Source: Lentisphaeria bacterium UBA7640
GTDB lineage: Bacteria > Verrucomicrobiota > Lentisphaeria > Victivallales > Victivallaceae
Direction of reading: 5' to 3'
DNA: 27,772 bases
NCBI GenBank assembly: GCA_002483765.1
Contig: DLIO01000104.1
Location: 1 to 27,772, forward strand
Part shown: positions 16,769 to 24,356 of the stretch, piece after piece
How positions within the stretch are numbered: the stretch's first letter is position 1
How the letters are laid out: the number at the start of each line of letters is the position of its first letter
The notes under the pieces: model-generated
Databases searched by the model: none
What the model was told of the DNA's origin: nothing
What the model saw: only the letters and a program-made list of their open reading frames with translations
Program-made: the position numbers and the translations under genes

Positions 16769-16788
16769 CATTCCAAATTCATGGAATG
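16769..16788 (-). promoter_or_regulatory. inverted repeat covering the rarA ribosome binding site
   Basis: Read on the minus strand, CATTCCA (16788-16782) and TGGAATG (16775-16769) are perfect complements around a 6-base loop. The second arm contains the GGA that lies seven bases before the rarA ATG. Folded, the hairpin would hide the ribosome binding site; as DNA, it could be an operator. The 7-bp match is short, so chance is not excluded. Confidence 0.4.
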
Positions 16789-16792
16789 CTAA

Positions 16793-17205
16793 CAATTAAT
16801 TATCTTTGCATTGAATTATTGAATATAAGCGATGAAGCAGGAGTTTTTCATAATCCTTCTGCAACAAATCGATGAACCGTCTCCAGCCGTCTTGCCGTTT
16901 CGAATATATTTCTCATAGTTGAGCATAGAATCTCTCCAGCTAAAATAAACTTTAATCAATGATTTCATAATAATTAATTCAGGCATTCCGTAATACCAAA
17001 AATTCATATATAATGCGTACTTCAAAATCAGCATTGCTAAACTTTGAAACGTCTAATAAACTAAATATAACCTGATACTAGCATTTTCTCCAGCCCAATT
17101 GTTTATTTTAATCAAAATTGTTGAAATAACTCTTCATAAAGCCAAGTATGCGACATCTATAGTAGCATGATAACACTTTTTGAGAAACCTATGTCGGTCA
17201 AAAGT
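16793..17205. other. intergenic region without a supported gene
   Basis: About 410 AT-rich bases separate the divergent rarA and epimerase genes. A 72-codon open frame at 16816-17034 (minus) has no ribosome binding site and resembles no family I know. The minus-strand transcript would also have to start inside the rarA leader region. I see no structured RNA, tandem repeat or transposon end. It presumably holds the divergent promoters; only the one for the plus-strand gene (17206-17234) can be pointed to. Confidence 0.5.
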
Positions 17206-17234
17206 TTGAAGCATAATAGATTTGGCAGTATATT
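17206..17234 (+). promoter_or_regulatory. sigma-70-like promoter of the epimerase-hisG group
   Basis: TTGAAG (17206-17211) and TATATT (17229-17234) are spaced by 17 bases. A start point near 17241 would leave a leader of about 23 bases before the epimerase ATG. The match to consensus is 4/6 and 5/6; there are no experimental data. Confidence 0.4.
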
Positions 17235-17263
17235 CTGTTACAAATAATAATCTCAGGATAAAG

Positions 17264-18265
17264 ATGAAGCAAAACGATAAAATTAACGGCAAAAAAATAT
17301 TGGTGACCGGTGGAGCCGGATTTATCGGATCGAATTTAATTGAAGCACTACTGTCGCAAAATAATCAGGTGACCTGTCTTGATAATTTCTCTACAGGTTT
17401 TCGACAAAACATAGAGCCTTTTTTAAACAATGCTGATTTTCGCTTAATTGAAGGTGATATTCGCGAACGCGAAACTTGTGCGACAGCGTGTGATGGCGTT
17501 GACTATGTATTGCATCAAGCAGCGCTTGGCTCAGTACCGCGTTCACTTAAAGACCCCGTTACTACTATTGAGGTCAATATTGGTGGATTTACCCAAATGC
17601 TTTGGGCTGCGAAAAATGCTGGAGTAAAACGCTTTGTTTATGCCGCTAGTTCGTCAACTTATGGCGATAGTACCGAGTTGCCCAAACGTGAAAATTGCAT
17701 CGGTAAACCACTTTCACCCTATGCGGTTAGCAAATACGTCGACGAACTAATTGCCGAAAACTTCAGCTCAGTTTATGGTATAAAAACGATTGGTTTGCGC
17801 TATTTCAATGTTTTCGGTCGCCGACAATCGCCGGCAGGAGCTTATGCAGCGGTGATTCCATTGTTCGCCGCAGCGTTGCTTAATCATCAATCGCCCAAAA
17901 TTAACGGCGACGGCAGTTATTCGCGCGACTTCACCTACATTGATAATGTTATTCAGGCCAATCAGTTGGCCGCACTGACTGAAAACCCGAAAGCGTTGAA
18001 TACGGTCTATAATGTGGCATTCGGTGAACAGCATTCACTTAATGACCTATTTGAATTGTTACGCAATCATCTGAGTGTTTTCGATTCTAAAATAGCTGAA
18101 GTTCAAGCTGAATATGTAGAAAATCGACTCGGTGACATTCCCCATTCTCTAGCCGATATCTCCAAGGCGCGTAAGTTACTTGGTTATAATCCTCAATTTG
18201 ATTTTAAATCTGGGCTCGCAGAAGCCTCGAATTGGTATGTGAAAACCTTATGCCCGACTGGATAG
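17264..18265 (+). CDS. UDP-N-acetylglucosamine 4-epimerase, WbpP/TviC type
   Basis: This 333-residue extended-SDR enzyme interconverts UDP-GlcNAc with UDP-GalNAc (or their uronic acids), supplying surface polysaccharide synthesis. It has GGAGFIGS at 16-23 for NAD and ASSSTYG near 128-134 with the catalytic Ser-Thr pair. Tyr153 and Lys157 lie in SPYAVSK, and RYFNVFGRRQ, GAYAAVIP and DGSYSRDF follow. The sequence runs closely parallel to Pseudomonas WbpP, including HQAALGSVPRS and SLADISKA. The frame opens at TTG 17222, but ATG 17264 with AGGA five bases upstream fits the family start. The next gene overlaps it by 16 bases. No glycosyltransferase is adjacent. Confidence 0.9.
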   Translation: MKQNDKINGKKILVTGGAGFIGSNLIEALLSQNNQVTCLDNFSTGFRQNIEPFLNNADFRLIEGDIRERETCATACDGVDYVLHQAALGSVPRSLKDPVTTIEVNIGGFTQMLWAAKNAGVKRFVYAASSSTYGDSTELPKRENCIGKPLSPYAVSKYVDELIAENFSSVYGIKTIGLRYFNVFGRRQSPAGAYAAVIPLFAAALLNHQSPKINGDGSYSRDFTYIDNVIQANQLAALTENPKALNTVYNVAFGEQHSLNDLFELLRNHLSVFDSKIAEVQAEYVENRLGDIPHSLADISKARKLLGYNPQFDFKSGLAEASNWYVKTLCPTG

Positions 18266-18558
18266 AAATTAATAAAGATCCGAAGCATATTGCTCACGAA
18301 CGCCAAAAAGCTCGTGAGATGCGTTCAACTCAGTGGTGGCTCGCGCAACTGCAAAAAGGAATTTGTCACTATTGTGGTGAAAAATTCCCGTCCGACCAAT
18401 TAACTATGGACCATATCGTTCCAGTTTCGCGTGGCGGACGCAGTAACAAAGCTAATATTGTTCCATGTTGTAAAGAATGTAACAATGATAAGAAATATTT
18501 AACTCCGGCAGAACTCATTTTACGCCGGCTCGAAAATGAAGAAAACAACGAAAGGTAA
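18250..18558 (+). CDS. small HNH endonuclease-domain protein
   Basis: This 102-residue protein has the complete Cys4-type HNH core: CHYC (Cys39, Cys42), MDHIVPVSRGG with Asp54-His55, the middle Asn69, then CKEC (Cys74, Cys77) followed by Asn78. The first 35 residues are basic and helical and may contact DNA. Such single-domain proteins are nucleases in principle, but their cellular role is seldom known. The frame opens at a TTG at 18232; ATG 18250 is the better start and overlaps the epimerase by 16 bases. hisG begins six bases after its stop, an operon position that suggests no clear functional link. Confidence 0.85.
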   Translation: MPDWIEINKDPKHIAHERQKAREMRSTQWWLAQLQKGICHYCGEKFPSDQLTMDHIVPVSRGGRSNKANIVPCCKECNNDKKYLTPAELILRRLENEENNER

Positions 18559-18564
18559 AAAGTC

Positions 18565-19437
18565 ATGAAACAAATCACCCTCGGAATTCCGAAAGGCAGT
18601 CTCGAACAATCAACCGTAAAAATGTTTGCTAAAGCTGGATATTCTATCTCTATCAGTTCACGCTCCTATTTTCCATCAATTGATGATGACGAAATTGAAT
18701 GCATGTTGATTCGTGCGCAAGAGATGTCACGTTACGTCGAAAAAGGGATTTTAGACTGTGGACTAACCGGTCATGACTGGATTGAGGAAAATGGCTCCGA
18801 CGTCACTGAGGTTTGCGAGTTAGTTTACGGCAAAGTCGGACGCCGGCCCCTGCGCTGGGTGTTGGCTGTGCCTAATGATTCCGCTATAAAATGCGCGGCA
18901 GATTTAGAAGGCAAACTGATTGCGACTGAAGCCGTCGGCATGACCAAACGTTACCTTGCCAAACATGGCGTTAATGCCAATGTTGAATTCAGTTGGGGCG
19001 CAACTGAAGTAAAACCACCACGACTGGCTGACGCCATCGTTGAGATTACCGAAACTGGTTCATCATTAAAAGCAAATAACTTGAAAATAATTGATAATCT
19101 TTGTGAATCTACTACCCGTTTTATCGCCAATAATGAAGCAATGAAGGATGAATTCAAAAGAAAGAAAATTGAAGACATCGGCATGCTTTTACAAGCGGTC
19201 TTGGCTGCCGAATACAAAGTTGGTTTGATGCTTAACGTGCGCGAAGAAAACCTCGACGCTGTATTAAGTAAACTTCCTGCGCTCGAAGGCCCTACTGTCG
19301 CCAAATTGGCTGAACCCAAATGGAATGCCATCAATACCATCATTGACAGTTCTGCAGTCCGCGATCTAATCCCGCAACTTCGGGCAGCCGGCGCTCACGG
19401 TATCGTCGAATACCCATTAAATAAAATAGTTTATTAA
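18565..19437 (+). CDS. hisG: ATP phosphoribosyltransferase, long form
   Basis: This 290-residue enzyme catalyses the first step of histidine synthesis, joining ATP and PRPP. LGIPKGSLE is at the N-terminus, and GLTGHDWIEENG, RWVLAVPND and the PRPP-binding-region stretch AIVEITETGSSLKANNL follow. After about residue 210 comes the ACT-like regulatory domain of long-form HisG, ending AHGIVEYPLNKIV, so it should be a hexamer under histidine feedback and need no HisZ (family knowledge). AAAGG lies just before ATG. No other his gene lies in the window. Confidence 0.96.
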   Translation: MKQITLGIPKGSLEQSTVKMFAKAGYSISISSRSYFPSIDDDEIECMLIRAQEMSRYVEKGILDCGLTGHDWIEENGSDVTEVCELVYGKVGRRPLRWVLAVPNDSAIKCAADLEGKLIATEAVGMTKRYLAKHGVNANVEFSWGATEVKPPRLADAIVEITETGSSLKANNLKIIDNLCESTTRFIANNEAMKDEFKRKKIEDIGMLLQAVLAAEYKVGLMLNVREENLDAVLSKLPALEGPTVAKLAEPKWNAINTIIDSSAVRDLIPQLRAAGAHGIVEYPLNKIVY

Positions 19438-19453
19438 ACCTACACGGCTAAAA

Positions 19454-19915
19454 ATGGCTAAGAAATCTAAAAATTCTAAATGCAAGGAACAACGGTCAAA
19501 ACAGCAAGATACTGACAGTTTGTTCAGCAAAGAAACGCCATCAAGAAGTAGAGAAATAGTTCTTTTAGGCGGAACTGTTCATGAGGAAATTTACGGGAAA
19601 TCATTTTCTGAAATTTTTAATGGTGCCGATGATGACGAGAAAAAAGAGGCGATCCGGACGATCAAGATGTGTGAAGCTGGATGTAGAATTGCCCTTTATG
19701 CCGGATCCTACAGTGAAGCATTGAAAACGATTCTCGAAATTAATACCAGCGGCGATCTTCTGAACCCAGTACCAGGAAGGGTGATGGCGAAAGTGATTTT
19801 CTTCTTAGTCATGAAAAAAATATTCAACGAACCGTATGAATTAGACCTGTTATTTGAAGAAGCTGAAATCGCAATGTCAGCCGATGAGATCGCTATATTT
19901 AGACAAGGGCGGTAA
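19454..19915 (+). CDS. hypothetical protein, lysine-rich N-terminus
   Basis: I do not recognise this 153-residue protein. Residues 1-30 are basic and probably disordered, and the rest looks helical, with two cysteines near 73-77 (KMCEAGC) and an acidic end. There is no signal peptide or membrane segment. It follows hisG by 16 bases on the same strand and is probably co-transcribed. No good ribosome binding site precedes ATG 19454. Its last 17 bases overlap the convergent small gene at 19899-20021. Confidence 0.6.
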   Translation: MAKKSKNSKCKEQRSKQQDTDSLFSKETPSRSREIVLLGGTVHEEIYGKSFSEIFNGADDDEKKEAIRTIKMCEAGCRIALYAGSYSEALKTILEINTSGDLLNPVPGRVMAKVIFFLVMKKIFNEPYELDLLFEEAEIAMSADEIAIFRQGR

Positions 19916-20021
19916 ATAAATCTATTAACCATTTTTGTTCAGTTTTTTTGGATTCTCTGTCCAGTTCTAGCGTTCTTTTTGAAAACTCATAATGTTCGTT
20001 TGAACCAATTTTCATAGTCAT
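19899..20021 (-). CDS. 40-residue small protein with an ideal ribosome binding site
   Basis: On the minus strand AGGAGG (20034-20029) stands seven bases before ATG 20021, the best such site in the gap. It opens a 40-codon frame ending in TAA at 19901-19899. The product is charged in the first three quarters (MTMKIGSNEHYEF... start) and ends in a hydrophobic WLIDLFTALV. I know no family; it could be the remnant 5' end of a longer gene cut by a stop, or a genuine small protein. It is convergent with and overlaps the gene at 19454 by 17 bases. Confidence 0.5.
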   Translation of the reverse strand: MTMKIGSNEHYEFSKRTLELDRESKKTEQKWLIDLFTALV

Positions 20022-20224
20022 TTGATCGCCTCCTCTGTCTCGACCTTTCCAAACTTATCAAGCACACTATATAATTGTTTTGAAGGGCTTCTATAGAGGT
20101 GTAGCAAAAATAAGATGAAAGGACAAACAATTTGAGCCTAAATCAGGTTACGATGTGCCAAATGGCAGTTACAATTGTCGTAAAAAGGTATAAGTTATTT
20201 TGGGGCGACTTCTAATACAGAAAT

Positions 20225-20252
20225 TTGAAATGATTTTTCATAGTGATATATT
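20225..20252 (+). promoter_or_regulatory. sigma-70-like promoter of the PocR-AraC regulator gene
   Basis: TTGAAA (20225-20230) and TATATT (20247-20252) are spaced by 16 bases, each matching 5/6 of consensus. A start near 20259 gives a leader of about 25 bases to ATG 20284. The rest of the gap upstream (20035-20224) holds only short open frames and no structure I can name. Confidence 0.5.
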
Positions 20253-20283
20253 CAGAAAATAAATACCTTACACTAGGAACGCT

Positions 20284-21144
20284 ATGTTGATTAATATTGC
20301 CGCTAAAAAAATATTGCAGGATTATCATGCGATATTACATAAACTAGTTGGGATTCCTATTGATCTGGTTTCTGCAACTGGTGAAGTGATGACCCTGTGT
20401 CCGTCTGAACATTATAATCCGTTTTGCCATTATATTAGAAGTTGTTCTCGCGGAGAAAATGCCTGCACTAGTTCTGACGGCGAAAATTGCGACAAGGCTA
20501 AAGCCACGGGAAAAAGCGTTATTTATGAATGTCATGCCGGATTGATTGATATTGTTGTTCCTTTATTTGTCAATGACCGATACATGGGATGTTTGACTAC
20601 TGGACAGATACTCAGGAAAAAACCTACCCAAAAATCTTTCCGCGAACTCAAAGAAAAAATAAAAGCATTTGACTTGGATGAAGATAAGCTTAAAGAATAC
20701 TATTTCAATACCATCGTTATGTCCGAGAAACAAATTGAGGCTCTGGTTGATCTGTTATCCTTAATTAGCAGTTATATTCTAGAAAGTGAAAATAAATTGC
20801 TTTTTTTAGAATCTATTAATGAAAAAAAGAAGACATTGGGGGCTCGACAGTATATAGAGCAAAACTATAAAAAGAAATTGACTATTGACAATATTGCCAG
20901 TGCGGTCTTTCTGAGTCCAAGCCATTTTAGTCATATCTTTAAAGAGGAAGTCGGGACTAGTCCGATCAATTATTTAAACCGTTTTCGAGTAGATAGAGCA
21001 AAAGAAATATTAAAAAATTCTAATACCAGTATTACCGAAATCTCTCATAGCGTCGGTTTTCAAAGCTTACCACATTTTAATCGTATTTTTAAAAATATCG
21101 CTAAAATATCTCCTGGATTATATCGAAAAAGCAAGAAACGTTAA
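20284..21144 (+). CDS. PocR-domain AraC-family transcriptional regulator
   Basis: This 286-residue protein has an N-terminal PocR ligand-sensing domain (about 5-160) containing cysteines in FCHYIRSCSRGENAC and the stretch CHAGLIDIVVPLFVNDRYMG typical of that family. Residues about 187-286 form the AraC double helix-turn-helix, ending FQSLPHFNRIFKNIAKISP. PocR domains bind small hydrocarbon or sugar-like ligands and are named from the propanediol regulator. AGGA is five bases before ATG. It lies directly upstream of the six-gene catabolic operon beginning at 21229, in the same direction, so it is the likely ligand-responsive activator of that operon (inference). Confidence 0.9.
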   Translation: MLINIAAKKILQDYHAILHKLVGIPIDLVSATGEVMTLCPSEHYNPFCHYIRSCSRGENACTSSDGENCDKAKATGKSVIYECHAGLIDIVVPLFVNDRYMGCLTTGQILRKKPTQKSFRELKEKIKAFDLDEDKLKEYYFNTIVMSEKQIEALVDLLSLISSYILESENKLLFLESINEKKKTLGARQYIEQNYKKKLTIDNIASAVFLSPSHFSHIFKEEVGTSPINYLNRFRVDRAKEILKNSNTSITEISHSVGFQSLPHFNRIFKNIAKISPGLYRKSKKR

Positions 21145-21182
21145 AAACAAAGCTGAATAAGTGTAGCCGTTTGCTGTCTTTT

Positions 21183-21222
21183 AAACTATACTATCCTCAA
21201 GTAAAAAATGAGGAGATAGTTT
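21183..21222 (+). promoter_or_regulatory. two-step hairpin covering the ribosome binding region of the PIG-L operon
   Basis: AAACTA (21183-21188) pairs with TAGTTT (21217-21222), and inside it TCCTCA (21194-21199) pairs with TGAGGA (21209-21214), leaving a small internal loop and a 9-base A-rich loop. The 3' arm includes GAGGAG, the only strong ribosome-binding motif before ATG 21229 (spacing is long, about 13). It may end the regulator transcript, since T-rich bases follow, or control translation of the operon. Confidence 0.45.
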
Positions 21223-21228
21223 TTAGTT

Positions 21229-21921
21229 ATGAATAAATCCATTTTAGTAATCGCTGCGCATCTTGATGATTCAATAATAGCAGTCGGCGGCATTATAAGT
21301 AAATTTGTTAAAAACGACTATGAAGTAAATGTGGTTTGTTTTGGCAACGGCGATGAAGCGTTTACTACTCAGGGCGGGCGTGAAGAAGCTATTATCAAAT
21401 TTAAGCGTGAAGGTGCGGAAGCCCATGAACTTCTCGGGGTCACAAGTTTTGAATGCTTTGACGTTCCAGATTTTGGAGTACAACAAAATCGCGATGCTTA
21501 TCGTCAATGCATCCGCTCAATTCGTAAATATAAACCATCGATAGTTATAGGTCATTACTGGGCTGAGTACTTTCAACATCATGAAATGGCCACTCAAGCT
21601 CGCGACGCATGGTTCCAAGCTGGTTGGGATTGCAGCGCTGACCTTGGCGCCCCGTGGACTGCTGAAAAATATTACCATTATGAAGTTTTACATGATTTAC
21701 CGGAACCAACTCATCTAATCGATGTTTCTGATACCTTTGAGAATAAAATGGCCGCATTTAAGAAATTCGCTACTGCTGAGGAACATCTCGGTTCGCTGGC
21801 TGAGCAACTAAGAGCCAGAGCCCGGCATCATGGCAGTAAAATTGGGGTAAAATACGCTGAGGCATTGAAACAGTCATTTTTTACCCCGCAAAAAATTAGT
21901 GTAATAAAGGATTTATTCTAA
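21229..21921 (+). CDS. PIG-L/LmbE family deacetylase-like protein
   Basis: This 230-residue protein has the family layout. The zinc-site motif AHxDD appears as AHLDDS at 10-15, with the usual second-position proline replaced by leucine and the final glutamate by serine. The next block is CFGNGDEAF (37-45), and the later histidine motif is HYWAEYFQHHEM (109-120), the HH being at 117-118. Members remove acetyl groups from N-acetylglucosamine moieties (BshB, MshB, PIG-L), so an N-acyl sugar is a plausible substrate. Zinc ligands appear present, so I expect an active enzyme. It heads the operon; the next ATG overlaps its stop by one base. Confidence 0.82.
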   Translation: MNKSILVIAAHLDDSIIAVGGIISKFVKNDYEVNVVCFGNGDEAFTTQGGREEAIIKFKREGAEAHELLGVTSFECFDVPDFGVQQNRDAYRQCIRSIRKYKPSIVIGHYWAEYFQHHEMATQARDAWFQAGWDCSADLGAPWTAEKYYHYEVLHDLPEPTHLIDVSDTFENKMAAFKKFATAEEHLGSLAEQLRARARHHGSKIGVKYAEALKQSFFTPQKISVIKDLF

Positions 21922-22766
21922 TGAAAAATCTTTGGTCATTTACAGTTGATGATATTGGTCTGGATGGTTATTCGACCGAAAAACAACTGAATAATATCTT
22001 GGATTTTTGCGATGAGCATAAAATGAAAATTACGCTATTTGTGGTGCCGGAATCTGACGACAAAAGAATGGATAAACGCTTGGGGTATGTCTCAATCTTG
22101 CGTGACGCAATTAAGCGAGGGCATGAAGTCGCACAGCATGGTGTTAAACATGAGCGCTTTGAGATTGGTATCCCGCCAGAAATGATTATGATGTTACCGC
22201 ACGAGGGACCTGCTCGAAAATTTTTGGCGGAAAACCGTGACCAATTAACGGACGAACACACTATTGAAAAAATATGTAAAAAACTACGGCTTGGGCGGAC
22301 GATTATTGAAGATACAATTGGAGAGCCCGTTCAAGGGTTTCGTTCTCCGGCGCTCCAGGCTTGTGAAAACATGTTTATAGCTCTGGTAGAAGAAAACTAT
22401 AAATATGATAGTTCGACATATCTACAGAAGGCTGGTTGGGATTTGTTAAATGGTATTAAGAGCAAACCTCAAAAAATAACTAGGGAAAGCTTTAACTCTC
22501 TCCAAAAATCAAAAATAATGAGGGAATTTCCGTTGACAACGGATTACACGTGGTATTTGAAAAAAGAAAATTTCGATGAAGCCTTAAAGTTGGCGATGCA
22601 TGATTATGAAGCGTGTATAATGGCACAAATTCCTTTTGTTCCACTTTGTCATGTCGGTCCAATCCATGAAGGCGATGATGGTCTGGGCTTTGAATTATAT
22701 CGCAGACTTTTAAGCAATATTAATGCAAAGAGCTTAACTCTTTTAGAAATTAGTGAGGTGTTTTAG
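21921..22766 (+). CDS. polysaccharide deacetylase-like (NodB-fold) protein
   Basis: This 281-residue protein has the carbohydrate esterase 4-like pattern: TVDD at 8-11, HEVAQHGVKHE at 68-78 with the metal-binding H-x3-H (His73, His77), and GFRSPALQACENM in the middle. No signal peptide is visible, so it should act in the cytoplasm on a small molecule rather than on the cell wall. It overlaps the PIG-L stop by one base, and the isomerase-fold gene begins directly after its TAG. Two different deacetylases side by side suggest a substrate with more than one acyl group (inference). Confidence 0.8.
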   Translation: MKNLWSFTVDDIGLDGYSTEKQLNNILDFCDEHKMKITLFVVPESDDKRMDKRLGYVSILRDAIKRGHEVAQHGVKHERFEIGIPPEMIMMLPHEGPARKFLAENRDQLTDEHTIEKICKKLRLGRTIIEDTIGEPVQGFRSPALQACENMFIALVEENYKYDSSTYLQKAGWDLLNGIKSKPQKITRESFNSLQKSKIMREFPLTTDYTWYLKKENFDEALKLAMHDYEACIMAQIPFVPLCHVGPIHEGDDGLGFELYRRLLSNINAKSLTLLEISEVF

Positions 22767-24266
22767 ATGTTGGGAAATAATAATATTAATAATGAAAGTA
22801 AAATGAAAATTACTTCTTTTGAGTCCGCGGAATGCGGGGCATTTGGCGATGTCCTTAATAAAAAACCGAGTAACGGAAAGATTAAGATCGGGCTACTTGG
22901 GTTAGGTTACTTCGAATACTGGCGTATGTATCCGCAGATGAAAGAAATAGTAACGAAGGATTTGACAGGGGTCTATCAAAAACTAACCGATACTCTTGAC
23001 GACTTCAAAATTATTTATCCAGGCATGGTTGATACCCTTGACCGAGCGGAAGAAGCCGGAGCTGAATTTGCTCGGGAACACGTTGATTTACTGATTATAG
23101 TAGAAGGAACATATATTCCTGATTTCATCACGGTTCACGCGATTAATCGCTGTGGCACCAATCCGCAACTGATTCTATTTAATTCTCAAACTGGCTACGA
23201 TGTTTCGCCCACCGACGACTATGTGGCGACGATGCGCAACAGTGCATTGATTGGCATTTCCCAATTAACGGGTTCATTCAATAAAATGAAACGTGATTAC
23301 GAGGTTGTTGTTGGTGAAATCAATGATCCACGCCCTTATCGCGAAATCAAAAGCATTGCTAAAGCCTATAGAAGTGTTAAAAAGTTAAAAAGTAGCACCT
23401 ATGGCTTAATTGGGCATGTGTTCAGAGGCATGTATGACCTGGAGTTTGATACCGCAAAAGTAAAAGGTTTTTTAGGTCCAGACGTCATGGCCATTCAAGC
23501 TGAACAGTTGGTTGCGATATGGAAAGATATAAGCAGTGACGAAGTCGATGACGAAGCTGAAAAATTATTCAAGCGTTTTAAGCATAAAAAAATTGAAATT
23601 GATGATGTGAAGCGTTCCTGCCGTGTTGGGTTGGCGATGAAAAAGATATACAGCAAATATCAACTTGGCGGACTTTGTTTTTTGGGACAGCACTATATAG
23701 AAAAAATGACCGGCGCTCCGGCGCGTATGGGTGCATCATTGATGATGGAGCAAGATCATGCAATGGTTGCCTGCGAAGGTGATATTGGTGGTTTGGTTAT
23801 GATGCAACTCCTCTATGATTTTACCGGTAATATACCGTTCCATGCAGAATGGGGACAGTTTGATCGTAAACACAATGCGATATTCCTGCTTGGTCACGGT
23901 ATTGCATCTTCCGAGTTGGGGCTTAATCCAACTTTGACCTGTTCGCCAGAAGAATGGGGTTTTAAGGGCAACGGCTTGAATTATGAAATGATTATGAAGC
24001 CTGGGCCGGTAACCATGGGACATTTTTTGAATACTGGTGATAGCTGGCAAATGTTTATTTCTGAAGGTGAGGCAATAGATTTTCCATGTTTACCCTGTGA
24101 CGAAATTCATGCGATGATCAGAGTTGAAACGCCGGTTGAAGAATATGTTAAAAGAGTTCTTGAAAAAGGCGTAGCGCATCATTTGGTTGTAGCACATGGA
24201 AGCGTAACCGATGAACTTAAAAAAGTCGCTAAATTTATGAGAATCGAACACGAAGTAATAAAATAG
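22767..24266 (+). CDS. L-fucose/L-arabinose isomerase-fold protein
   Basis: The 499-residue protein follows the fucose/arabinose isomerase fold. The N-terminal half includes VEGTYIPDF (112-120). The metal-site region reads MVACEGDIGG with Glu337 and continues HAEWGQFDRKHN with Glu361 and LGHG (375-378). Near the end HHLVVAHG (471-478) supplies the third ligand histidine. These enzymes interconvert aldoses and ketoses with manganese. The exact substrate is not evident and the sequence is distant from classical AraA and FucI. ATG directly follows the upstream TAG, with GAGG eight bases before. It is probably the core sugar-handling enzyme of the operon. Confidence 0.8.
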   Translation: MLGNNNINNESKMKITSFESAECGAFGDVLNKKPSNGKIKIGLLGLGYFEYWRMYPQMKEIVTKDLTGVYQKLTDTLDDFKIIYPGMVDTLDRAEEAGAEFAREHVDLLIIVEGTYIPDFITVHAINRCGTNPQLILFNSQTGYDVSPTDDYVATMRNSALIGISQLTGSFNKMKRDYEVVVGEINDPRPYREIKSIAKAYRSVKKLKSSTYGLIGHVFRGMYDLEFDTAKVKGFLGPDVMAIQAEQLVAIWKDISSDEVDDEAEKLFKRFKHKKIEIDDVKRSCRVGLAMKKIYSKYQLGGLCFLGQHYIEKMTGAPARMGASLMMEQDHAMVACEGDIGGLVMMQLLYDFTGNIPFHAEWGQFDRKHNAIFLLGHGIASSELGLNPTLTCSPEEWGFKGNGLNYEMIMKPGPVTMGHFLNTGDSWQMFISEGEAIDFPCLPCDEIHAMIRVETPVEEYVKRVLEKGVAHHLVVAHGSVTDELKKVAKFMRIEHEVIK

Positions 24267-24277
24267 GAGTTTTTATC

Positions 24278-24355
24278 ATGACGAAAATACCACAAGTTGA
24301 ATTTGAACAAAGAATTGCCAGAATTCAGGAAGAGCTAAAAAAGAAATGGAATTGA
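24278..24355 (+). pseudogene. 25-codon remnant resembling the start of the M24 protein
   Basis: ATG 24278, with AGGAG about nine bases before it, opens 25 codons ending in TGA 24353. The product contains VEFEQRIARIQEELKKKW, which matches NEFKERIKKIQTELERR near the start of the M24 protein at 25106: 8 of 16 core residues identical, no gap. It is therefore likely a broken duplicate or older copy of that gene's 5' end, or a short coupling frame that has survived. Its stop is one base before the GDSL start. DNA identity between the two is lower than the protein similarity suggests, so the copy is not recent. Confidence 0.55.
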
Positions 24356-24356
24356 C

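Noticed and set aside
16310..16792. 160-codon plus-strand frame opposite rarA
   Set aside because: It is a serine- and arginine-rich antisense reading of the conserved RarA AAA+ domain.
16816..17034. 72-codon minus-strand frame upstream of rarA
   Set aside because: No ribosome binding site before its ATG, no recognisable motif, unusual composition (many M, Y, I), and it lies in otherwise AT-rich intergenic DNA; a chance frame is more likely.
9693..17047. ATTGCTAAACTTTG present both near 9693 and near 17034, a possible dispersed repeat
   Set aside because: Only 14 identical bases, with different flanks; in a 27-kb AT-rich window one such pair is expected by chance.
20120..20190. Open stretch reading DKQFEPKSGYDVPNGSYN upstream of the PocR-AraC gene, a possible gene remnant
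   Set aside because: About 25 codons between stops with no start codon or ribosome binding site; I could not tie it to any family.
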